From NCBI GenBank assembly GCA_032622095.1, contig CP136061.1, positions 251,053,582-251,117,581 of the forward strand: a stretch of DNA of 64,000 nt, written 5' to 3'. Origin of the DNA: Siphonodentalium dalli. Taxonomy: Eukaryota > Mollusca > Scaphopoda > Gadilida > Siphonodentaliidae. Positions 54,573 to 64,000 of the stretch are shown here, one piece after another (within the stretch, counting starts at the first letter, position 1; each line of letters starts with the position of its first letter). The position numbers were made by a program, and so were the translations under genes. The notes under the pieces were generated by a model. It saw only the letters and a program-made list of their open reading frames with translations, ran no database searches and was not told where the DNA came from.

Positions 54573-55875
54573 ACAAAATACAACACGATAACTTCCTGAA
54601 GTCAGTTTAGCAGTTAGAATTACATTATTTCTTTTATTCTAAGGAGTTTTAAGCTAAACTCAATGCAAAAACAGTAAAAAAAACTTGGAGGAAATTATTT
54701 TTTTGAGTTGCTGAAATAATTGTTTGTTTGTCCCATCGACCACCCACCCACCCCGGCATACGTTCCCGGAAAACAGTTTGTACCCCCCCCCGGTCCAAGT
54801 CCTCATTTCGCCATCGACCAGTCTCTACACGTAGCGGCAGGATACCGCACCGAAATCGGACAACAACGGAATCTCTACCTCTCCTCTACTAATGTTCAGT
54901 TTTATACGTATGTTTCTGTGAAATAATCTGTCTTGATGTCGTTATACAGTCTAAGTTTATCAAGTCTGTTTACCATGTTTATCAGATTGCCAGTTGGTTT
55001 GGTTTAGATATGGCATGAAACGTGGTACTTCTGCAAATTAATTTCGCATTCACAAACCATGCAATTTGTTAGCGAATACGTGGAATTGGTCACTGGCAAT
55101 TAGTACAGATCTCATAGCCGATATACCCAACTGTGTTTTGATTCAGTTGTGAACATGTCTGGAGTTCCCATAAAAACACAGTTTTCGCAATTCGACCATT
55201 GTCCATCCCTATTTCGGTTAGGCTGTAGCCTGTACACATGCAGCTTCGGACAATAACAGTTCACAAAAGTCAGCATATATCGTGTCCACATTGTGTTGCG
55301 TGTTTACATTCGATTCCATCTTGTTTATCAGTTCATTTATTTGGCGATAGCATGAGTTTGTGCACGTCACTGATTCCGTACATCAATACGACGATGTTAT
55401 GTGACTTTCCCTTGGGTGTGGTCTGCGTACAGCGATGACTGAGTTTGTGTTTTGCACTTAGTCGCGTCCCCATGGTGACGTTTCGAGTGGCAAGTAACAA
55501 CTGTAGATCGCGAAACAGGCATCAGTGGCTGGATCGAAGAATTTAACTCCGATAACCCTTTCGAAACTTTGGTCACATATACAGTTATAGTGTAGTATTC
55601 GTTTTTTTTTATATCAGAAGTCCGATACCTCATGAACCTTTCGGTGCGTCCTTTCGAGTGATACTCATTTCATCGTCTCCACGCAATAATACTGCTTTGG
55701 ATATAATCGATTGATATTGGAACACAAACGATGTGCATTGCATCTGAATTTGTGTATGAATACTTTTTTATTGTGTCAACTATTTGGCCAATCAATGACT
55801 ATGAAAGTTCAATGTGACAATTAATTTGGTTTCGTAGATAATGAAAGTGCAATTTGAAGACAATGTCTATATATA
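54573..55875. other. No gene recognised
   Basis: Short frames only; no repeat partner or domain seen. Confidence 0.4.
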
Positions 55876-56160
55876 TTGACTTAGGCTAACATATACAGAT
55901 TTTTATTTTGCATATATGTATTTCCTTTCGACGTACTTGTGTTTATATTCAACAAACAATGGTTAAACTTATTACACACTTATTATCTGAATAATTCCTA
56001 AGGGACAGCTACTCACACATTTACTCAGGCTAATATACATATTTTTATTTTGCATATATTTATTTCGTTTTGACATATTTTTGTCTATGTTCAACAAACA
56101 ATGGTTAAACTTATTACACACTTATTATCTGAACACTTCCTAAGAGTTAACTACTCACGA
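55876..56160. repeat. Tandem duplication, about 143-bp unit
   Basis: CAACAAACAATGGTTAAACT, then TATTACACACTTATTATCTG, occurs twice, and a TATTTTTATTTTGCATATAT block precedes each. A diverged fragment is at 51685-51760. Confidence 0.85.
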
Positions 56161-56379
56161 ACAAGAAGCAGAGTAAAAAGCAGACGTTCAAGAACCTACG
56201 CCACTAATGTAATCTCTAAACCATCGCTTCAGACATTCTTATAGCTTATATCTGAAACTCATGCAGTGGTTTGGCGAGATATTTGTTTCAGGGGTGTGAT
56301 ACTTCCGAATGAAATGGTTTATGTGGATTTTACTAGTAAATTGTGGAGGTGTGATTGCTCGTTTATATACTAATCGGAT

Positions 56380-56436
56380 AGCGTCAAACCTTTCGTATGC
56401 GATTGTGCAAATCGCATACGAAAGGTTTGACGCTAC
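56380..56436. repeat. Terminal palindrome of the giant element
   Basis: AGCGTCAAACCTTTCGTATG and its perfect reverse complement, 23-bp arms, around TTGTGCAAA. The right end of the element (62611-62640) carries only one half. Confidence 0.85.
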
Positions 56437-57090
56437 AGATTAGTTCCACCACATGAACGTTCAAAGAAATCAGATTTCTTAAGTTCCACATTCTCGTTTA
56501 GGGACCAGAGACCCGACAAAAAAAAACAACTTCTATTTGCACTTTTGAGTACAAAGCTGATTTTTTTTATTAATAGTGCTCCAGCAGTCACTGATTAACA
56601 ATATACAATTTGTGAAACGAAATTTCGTGCCGTTTTCATTTCAGAAGGGAGTTTTTGCTAGTACCCCCAAAATCCCCCAAAATGACTTCTGTTTGCACTT
56701 TCGAGTACAAAGCTGATTTTTGTATTATTAGTTATCTAGTTATCACTGATCGATAATACACAATTTCTGAAACGAAATTCGCTGGCGTTTTCATTTCAGA
56801 AGGGGTTTTTGGAATGTACCCCCAAAAACCCGACAATTCACTTTTGTTTGCACATACTGTCGAATACAAAGCTTCTTTTCCCTCAATAATTATCCTGCTA
56901 TAGCTGTCCATAATTAAGATCGTTTAAGAAAGGAAATTCCGTGGCCTTTTCATAAAAGAAAATCAGTGGTGGTACCCAACCAAAACCCGAAAAATAGTTC
57001 TATTTTCAGGCAAAGCTGATTTATTTCTTAATATTTGTCCACTAGCACCACTGATCACAAACCAAATGATAAGAAACGAAATCACCCGGC
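56437..57090. repeat. Left arm tandem units, about 156 bp
   Basis: GAGTACAAAGCTGATTTTT-type cores begin near 56548, 56704 and 56860, each followed by an AAACGAAATT and CGTTTTCATTTCAGAAGG block and a GTACCCCCAAAA block. A diverged fourth unit follows near 57010. Confidence 0.85.
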
Positions 57091-58269
57091 AAATGCAAAA
57101 GGCGAAGAACAATATGAAACAATCAAATTATATGGGTACGTTCACATACATGTACTGGCAAATTTACTGGAATATCGTAGAAGGCTGTATGCAAATACTT
57201 GGTCATATTGAATAGCGTGCAGTAACTCGTGCATTTCATAGTTCGCATACATATAATCGGTATAACAATGGAGAAGATATAATATGTAATTCCAAACTTT
57301 ATGGTTCAAAAAGTGTAAAATGGATATAACATGTATAGCCGTTTATTATGGATTCCATAGACACTTGATAGTAATTGTGTCAGCTGTGTACACATAATTA
57401 ATTGTGTGTGTGTGTTTTTTATATTTATATTGTAGTGATTCAGCGCATACATCGTCTTTATACCATGCATGATCCATGCATCAAATTGATTAGATCGACA
57501 AACTTGTCGAAGATAGCATTAAATGAAATCAAAATAAAGTAACATCATGTACTATTAGTCTGGTGGTTGAAGCTCGATTTTGAGGTGAACCCGGAATAAA
57601 TTTATAATAAGCTGTTTTGGTGCCAATTCTGCAGATATACAAATCTGTTGACCACAAACGCTCAGTCGAGTTCCCTGACTGCTAAATATGACCAGCCAGA
57701 ATTTCCACGCATTTCATGGAGGAAATGTCGTTATTTTTAGCAAAACAAAATGCAGAAAACTTGCAAGAAAATGAAAATTGAAATTTTAGTCCGGGAACCA
57801 GGCCGGTCATCGTGCACCCCCACCCCGCACAGTATTAAACATCATTCATTTTTTGGTCCGTAAGTATGTCTGCTCAAACTATTTCGACGTTAAATGGTGA
57901 CAGTGTACATACCGGGCAATATGGCGCGAATATACCCCCACTCACTATATAAATTTACAACAAAAACCCATTGTTCTTGTTTCCATGGCATGTGCCTGTC
58001 ATTTCATGCATAATTTGACTAAAAATCCAAAATGGAGGACAAGATGGTAACCGGAAGTAGTAAAACGTGCATTTTACGGTAACTTTCACCATATAGGTGC
58101 TAGTTGACGAGTTGTACCACCATACATGTTGTCCAATCCTAATCCGATAATAGTAAGTCATAACCAGAATTTAAAAAATGACAACGAAAATGGCAATCGG
58201 AAGTCAACAATTGAAGTGATTTTTTAATTTCTAACTTTTGAACTATTTTAACTAAATCTTTGCCATCAT

Positions 58270-59640
58270 ATGAGTTTCCAAAGCCATCCACTTGTTTCAG
58301 AATACATTAAAAGAGTGTCCCAAAATACCTAGCGAGTGTACCAAACCATATACTGAGTTACAAATCACCTACCTAGTATCCAAAACCAATCTATGAATAT
58401 CCATATTCATATGTATGTTGCCCAAAATTCAAATATTGTCAGGAATAACACATCGTAAATAATCCACCCAACGAGTTTCCCAAACAATCAAGTATGTCCC
58501 AAACCATATGTAACTGGTTCCCAATCCACACAGATCTCCCCCAAACCATGCATCTGGTGTCCTAACCCACACAAGCCATCTCAATTCACCCCATTATTGT
58601 CGCAACCCTGCAACGACTGTTCCAACCACAGTGCATGGTAGTGACCCAAACAATGCAACTGGTGTTCCAAACCACATAGGTTGGTTCCCATACCACATAG
58701 GTTTTGTCCCAAACTACCAAAAATTAGTGTCCCCAACCATCCAACGAGTGCTCCAAATCATACAACGAGTGGGTCGATCTATCCAATGATTGCCACAAAC
58801 TACAAAATGAGTGTCCCAAACCATCCAGCGAGTGTTCGAAAGGAAAATATTGTCTAATATGCACCCAATACCTCACAACTAGAGTTCCACGCCATCCGAG
58901 GAGAGTCCTATGTCATACAAAAGGTGCCAAAAACCACCAACTGACGTCTCAGTTCCAATCAGTGAACCAATCGACAAATTAGTGTTCCATTCCACCACAC
59001 GTGTGTCCCATATACACATCGAGTGTCCAGAACCACCCAATTGGTGTCTCAGACCAGCCAATGGGTATAACTAAGTAGTGCCCCAAACCATATGAACCTG
59101 ATTCCCAACCCTCACAGATAGTCATCCAAACTATGCACATTTGTCCTAACCCACACAATGAGTGTCACAAGCCATACAATGAGTGTCTTACTTCACCGGA
59201 TTAGTGTCGCAACCCTGCAACCATTGCTCCAAACCACAGTGGTTTTGTTCCAAACTACCAAAATGAGTGTCCCTAACCATACAACGAGTGCTCCAAATCA
59301 AACAACGAGTGTGTCGATTCATCCAACGATTGTCCAAAACCACACAATGAGTGTCCCAAAATCCAGCGAGTGTTCGAAAGGAAAATAGTGTCTAATATGC
59401 ACACAATAGCTCACAACAAGAATCTCACGCCATCCGATGACAGTCCTATGTCATACAACAGGTGTACCAAACAACGAAAAGTCGTCTCAATCCATTCAAC
59501 GGCCTAATCAGTGAGCAAATCGACAAATTAGTGTCCAATTCCACCACGTGTATGTCCCATATCCACATTGAGAGTCCAAAACCAACCACCAATTATCTAC
59601 TAACTGGCATATCAGTACAAAACCCTCCGTCGAGTATTTA
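58270..59640. repeat. Degenerate minisatellite, plus orientation
   Basis: Dozens of variants of GTGTCCCAAACCATCCAACG spaced about 22-40 bases apart. Larger blocks are duplicated: 58740-58900 resembles 59270-59430. Frames here are repeat artefacts. Confidence 0.85.
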
Positions 59641-59641
59641 A

Positions 59642-59867
59642 CCCTTTCACGACGGATGCTGTGCTGGTGCAGCATTAATTATCATGTGCCATGCATTCTC
59701 CCATATATGTGAGTCTCCCATAGGGGGTGCACTGGCTTACATGGCCATGATATTATTGTTAGGCCAATGCATTCTCTTATATATTCGATGCGCCCAATGG
59801 GAGACTCCCAAATATAAGAGACTGCCTTAGTACTGGGTGTTTGCAAAAACCTCCAGTCATTAAATGA
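59642..59867. mobile_element. Diverged piggyBac-like MITE near the centre of the giant element
   Basis: The left end CCCTTTCACGACGGATGCTG follows TTAA (59638-59641), and a TTAA (59868-59871) follows the right end. The inside has GCATTCTCCCATATATGTG and GCATTCTCTTATATATTCG, the same palindrome arms as the MITE at 14370-14741. The right terminal repeat is degraded. Confidence 0.65.
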
Positions 59868-60261
59868 TTAAGACCATCAAATGAGTGTTCCAAACCACCC
59901 AATGGGTTTACAATATTTGGGACAACCCTTCAATGGTATGGGACATTCTGCATGGAGTGGTATTAGACAGTAGTTGGATGTTTTTTTTTAGATACTTCTG
60001 GTCTTGGTTGTTTGAGTCAATCGCCATGTGCCACGGGACGTCCATTAGGTGGTTATGAACACCCACTGATTGGTTTCAGACATCCATGGGATGGTTCGGG
60101 GTTCTCAATTGATGGTTTGAGATGCTCGTTGTGAGGTTTGGGACACCACATGCATGATTTTGGACAATCTTCGGATGATATCATTCAATCGTTGGATGGT
60201 TTGGATTACTCATTAGGGCGTGTTTGGACACCATTTGGATCGTTTGCGACATGAGTTAGGT

Positions 60262-60815
60262 TGATTGGGATACGCTCCTTAGATGATTTGGAACACTCGT
60301 TAAATGGTATTGGATATATTGGGATACGCTCCTTAGATGATTTGGAACACTCGTTAAATGGTATTGGATATATTGGGATACGCTCCTTAGATGATTTGGA
60401 ACACTCGTTAATGGTATTGGATATATTGGGATACGCTCCTTAGATGATTTGGAACACTCGTTAAATGTTATTGGATATATTGGGATACACTCCTTAGGTG
60501 ATTTGGAACACTCGTTAAATGGTATTGGATATATTGGGAAACACTCCTTAGATGATTTGGAACACTCGTTAAATGGTATTGGATATATTGGGATACACTA
60601 CTTAGATGATTTGGAACACTCATTAAATGGTATTGGATATATTGGGATACACTCCTTAGATGATTTGGAACACTCGTTAAATGGTATTGGATATATTGGG
60701 ATACGCTCCTTAGATTATTTGGAACACTCGTTAAATGGTATTGGATATATTGGGATACTCTCCTTAGATGATTTGGAACACTCGTTAATTTTGGATATAT
60801 TGGGATACACGTTTG
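60262..60815. repeat. 54-bp tandem array, about 11 units
   Basis: GGATACGCTCCTTAGATGAT, then TTGGAACACTCGTTAAATGG, repeats with spacing of 54 (once 53) from 60271. Because 54 is a multiple of three, long frames appear with an 18-residue period. The GGAACACTCGTT core is the inverse of the GAGTGTTCCAAA core on the other arm. Units are much more alike than those of the plus-orientation minisatellite, implying recent local expansion. Confidence 0.92.
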
Positions 60816-61317
60816 GTTGTTTTGACACTCATCTCATGGCATGTAGGACTACTGGCTATAAATTATATTCGATATGAGAAGATTTAGTTACAATTTAAAT
60901 CAATTTTTTCAATGCCATGGGAGCAGTCTGGTGAACTTTAGCGAAACTTGCCCAATTTTACTAGTGCATGTCGCCATTTTGTCCCTATTTCTGCTAAAAT
61001 GGGCACTAATGGTTCATATCAGCCATCTTATTAGTACTCAGTATTCAGTATACTGGTGAGTTCAACTCCGTCCTGGGCATTAAAATAATAATTGATTTTT
61101 CTTCAAAATTTTGTTTTAAATCTGTTTTAATTTGATGGACACTGAAGGGCCAAAACCTCGTGATATGGCTCATTATTATCATATATCGATTTTGCATTGT
61201 ATCGTTTTTTGTTCTTAAATTTGACCAATTTGACCACTTCCGGACACCATTTTGTCCGCTATTTAGGATTTTGTAATGACAACAATATAATTTGTTTTTG
61301 TTGCATGTTTCTGCTAT

Positions 61318-61447
61318 GGAAGCCCATTCCATTGCGGTCACATGGGTGACAATAAAAAAAATTATTGCGTTTAAACGCAATCAGTTATTACGCTTAAACG
61401 CAATATTTTGTTTGTATTGTCACCCATGTGACCGCAATGGGCTTCCG
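61318..61447. repeat. Palindrome with 60-bp arms
   Basis: GGAAGCCCATTCCATTGCGG, then TCACATGGGTGACAATA, pairs with TATTGTCACCCATGTGACCG, then CAATGGGCTTCC. The centre contains a smaller TTGCGTTTAAACGCAA stem. Confidence 0.85.
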
Positions 61448-61899
61448 TATTCTGTCATCTTTGTAACATAAATTTAAATTTCAGTGAAGTTTATATTCCA
61501 TAAGGAACGAAATATCTGACAATAAAACCATGTAAATAGGACTTTGTAAAAAAAGAACTCCTGAAAATGTTCCCCAAAGCGAATTCTGCCCGATAAAATG
61601 ACACAAACAATTACATATTATATATTTTCTATTCTGACCCAGAATCATATAGAGCTAAGCTTCAGGGCTTCTGCAACGGAAATACGATAAACTTGCCAGG
61701 TAAATTTGAGAGCGTTTGTACGTAAGCGGTCCATAAGATTGTATTGTGTCATAATATTCTACACACTTTTTGACGAATTCGACTGGTGATTTCGTTATTT
61801 GTTTTGCCTTTGGTCTGTGAACAATGGTAGTGGAGATAGTATTAAGAAAAAATATCATCTGTGCGTATAACGGCAGTGGAAATAGAACGATATTTTTCG

Positions 61900-62645
61900 G
61901 GTTTTCGTTGGGTACGTTAATTCAACCCCACCACCCCCTTATTAACACAGGTTCCCAGAACAAAAATTTAGTCCACCCCAAATAATACTTACTCCTATAG
62001 AATTAAATATTACTGGGGTAGGGTAAATTTTTATTCTATCGATCTGTGCTTCATAAATGAAACGCCACGGAATTTCGTTTCTTAAACTAGGTTTTTATGA
62101 CCAGCGATAGCAAGATAACTATTGAGGAAAGTTCAGCTTTGTCTTTGACAATATGTGCAAATAAAAGTAAATTTTCGGGGTTTTTTGGGGGTACTTTCAA
62201 AAAGCCCATTCTGAAATGAAAACGCCAGGGAATTGCGTTTCAGAAATTGTGTATTATTGATCAGTAATGACTAGAGAACTAGCAATATGAAAATCAGCTT
62301 TGTACTCAAAAGTGCAAATAGAAGTCATTTTGGGGATTTTGGGGGGTACTTTCAAAACCCCCATTATGAAATGAAAACGCCAGGAAGTTTCGTTTCATAA
62401 ATTGGGTATTGTTGGTCAGTGATTGCTGGAGCACTATTAATATTAAAATCAGCTTTGTACTCAACATTTCAAATAGAAGTAATTTTGGGGGGGGGGGGGG
62501 TGGGGTGGGGGGGGGGGGTGGTTGTTGTGTCTCTGGCCCCTAAACTCCAGGAATGCGAAACGTAAGAAATCCGATTTCTTGAAGGTTCCTGGGGTGTAAC
62601 AACTCTGGGGGCATCAAACCTTTCGTATGCGATTGTGCAAATAGA
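61900..62645. repeat. Right arm tandem units, inverted
   Basis: Inverse copies of the left-arm units with AATCAGCTTTGTACTCAA at about 62311 and 62450, and TTCAGCTTTGTCTTTGACAA at about 62128. A G-rich run (62487-62520) interrupts the outermost unit. Confidence 0.85.
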
Positions 62646-63417
62646 ACCCAGCAGGCTCCCTGATTATATGTTTTAACGAAATATCATATCAAATCGCTTT
62701 GTGTTAGAGACATGAATTGTGACGTATGTTCATCGCCCTGTTATATAAGTTGAGCACAATGTTGTTGTGTTATATAGTATACTATATATATTTGATACCA
62801 TAACAATGATAATAACAAACCCTTCCAGATTGATTTCAGATTTAGATTTATTTTATTTTTCTACAAAATAGATGGTCTTAAGAATTTATATGCATAACAT
62901 AAAGTTAACAAATAACATTGCTCGCATTCTCATACGACCAAGATGAGATAGTAGCCAGGTTCAAGCACACGTAACGTGTGTTACTGTGTCAGTGATATAT
63001 TTTGATATGCACATGGCGGGAACAGTCAGACGATTTTGCGGCGCCAAACCTAGATATTTTAGATTTTTAAATAAAAATACATTAATTCATTAACTCTTGA
63101 ATGAATTGGACCCAAACACAGGTACAGCCTATTTTATTGGGTCCAAACAGAAAATACAAAAAGTTGACAAACAAGGACGCATGACAATTTAATGGTGTAT
63201 ATATCTTGTATCATGGAAATTCCTAATAATCGTTAGGTATGAAGTCACTAAATAAGATTAAATAAACAAGGTTGTCCTGAAAATATTATTGATGGCAATG
63301 AGTAAGAGTTTTGTGATGGTGTAATAACCATATATATTTGAATGATACGACACATCCACATGTATCAATCTGCAAATTAAACTTAAGTAGAAAGAATATA
63401 CTGCAGTTGATATGTAA
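62646..63417. other. No gene recognised; possible 3' part of the LINE
   Basis: AT-rich. It lies downstream of the reverse transcriptase fragment on the minus strand and may contain its decayed 3' region, but no motif supports this. Confidence 0.35.
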
Positions 63418-64000
63418 TCACAGTCTCTCAGTAGATTCAAAGTAAATATGAAGTGCATTGCCGAATTTAAAACTTCTAAAAATGTTTATCATAGGTGAAA
63501 CCTTATTGACAATAGTTTCAACATGGATGTCCCAATTTCCACTCCTACTAAAAGTGAGACACAGGTGTTTGCGTTCATCCACTTCCTGTATTGGTTGATC
63601 ACATAAGAACAATACTGGATTAACATGGTTACCATCCACTCCGATTGTCAAAGTTTTTGTTTTGGCAGGGCTAAAATTAACTTTCCATTTCTTTGCCCAG
63701 TCGCCAATACGCAGAAGGTCCCTATTTAGAATATCAGCTGCCATAACTTCATTGTCTACAGGCAACAATGCGCAGGTATCATCTGCATAAAGTCTGATGT
63801 TAGATTCTATACCCGACACTCTATCGTTGCTGTAAATATTAAATAGGAGAGGGCCAGTACTGAGCCTTGGGGTACACCAGCCTGTATAGCACTATTCTTA
63901 GAAATTTTTCCATTAATTACTGTGGACTGAGTTCTATTATTAAGATATTTAACAAACCATGACAGTAATTTACCTCGGATACCTATTACATTTAATTAAT
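63418..64000 (-). pseudogene. Non-LTR retrotransposon reverse transcriptase fragment
   Basis: Read on the minus strand from the window edge, the sequence gives AGVPQGSVL, then after a one-base frameshift near 63862 PLLFNIYSNDRVSGIESNIR, and LYADDTCALLP with the catalytic YADD motif. The following IGDWAKKWKVNFSPAKTKTL is the usual thumb-side block of LINE reverse transcriptases. The frame stops at 63418 soon after NKVSPMINIFRSFKF. The upstream half lies beyond the window. The motif set fits the Jockey/CR1/L2 group, clade not determined. The frameshift and early loss of similarity show that it is inactive. A partner LINE of this kind could have mobilised the SINEs seen here. Confidence 0.8.

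Larger units (their letters stand above)
56380..62645. mobile_element. Giant decaying inverted-repeat element, about 6.3 kb
   Basis: The left (56380-57090) and right (61900-62645) ends are inverted copies: TTGCACTTTTGAGTACAAAG at the left, CTTTGTACTCAAAAGTGCAA at the right. Both outer ends carry CAAACCTTTCGTATGCGATT, then GTGCAA. Inward, 58010-58080 (AAAATCCAAAATGGAGGACA, then CCGGAAG) is inverted near 61235-61285. Further inward, minisatellites of opposite orientation meet near 59915. The whole block is thus one old palindrome with arms of about 3 kb. No protein-coding frame was recognised. Confidence 0.75.

Noticed and set aside
59158-60877. Repeat-protein-like frames with an 18-residue period
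   Set aside because: The period equals the 54-bp DNA repeat, and the frames sit in non-coding minisatellites of the giant element; coding use was kept only as a testable remark.

Overview
This window looks like AT-rich nuclear DNA of a marine invertebrate, most likely a lophotrochozoan and perhaps a mollusc. The evidence is GT-AG introns with consistent phases, tRNA-derived SINE heads, many SINE-like families that end in GACA/GACG-rich tails, palindromic MITEs, and long poly(G)/poly(C) runs. No bacterial, phage or organellar gene was seen. Phylum is an inference from repeat style; no sequence search was possible.

The main gene runs from 35984 to 46427 on the plus strand. Ten exons can be joined with matching phases and canonical splice sites into one uninterrupted frame of 2832 nt (943 codons plus stop). 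In order, the predicted protein carries a FAR1/FLYWCH-like zinc-binding region, a MULE-type DDE transposase/RNase H-like domain, a SWIM zinc finger, an AT-hook with a lysine-rich stretch, and a C-terminal PHD finger. The first three parts resemble the ZSWIM3/ZSWIM1 family; the AT-hook and PHD tail make it look like a chromatin-targeted, transposase-derived protein. Its introns are filled with SINE-like repeats, a Tc1/mariner-like MITE and homopolymers, yet the exons stay open.

A second locus, 22205 to 24167, is a small single-exon FLYWCH gene with a TATA box and a polyA signal. It is split by a 1357-bp MULE-like element that has 65-bp perfect terminal inverted repeats and a perfect 9-bp target duplication. 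A third gene fragment, at 49637, is a first exon encoding a ZAD-like double CxxC domain. A decayed non-LTR retrotransposon reverse transcriptase lies on the minus strand at the right edge.

Most of the remainder is repeats. From 1 to 22 kb: dispersed SINE-like copies, a foldback element with internal tandem repeats (2.9-3.8 kb), several perfect or near-perfect palindromes, a PIF/Harbinger-like element nested in an older repeat (its empty site is preserved at 6.26 kb), a piggyBac-like MITE (14.37 kb), and a 15-unit tandem array with two monomer lengths (16.3-18.8 kb). From 24 to 35 kb: palindromic MITEs, a tRNA/L2-tail type SINE, a long alternating-dimer array (30.8-32.9 kb) and nested TIR elements (33.5-34.7 kb). 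From 46 to 64 kb: more palindromic MITEs, including two sister copies 0.6 kb apart, and a roughly 6.3-kb decaying giant inverted-repeat element (56.4-62.6 kb) whose arms carry ~156-bp tandem units and oppositely oriented minisatellites.
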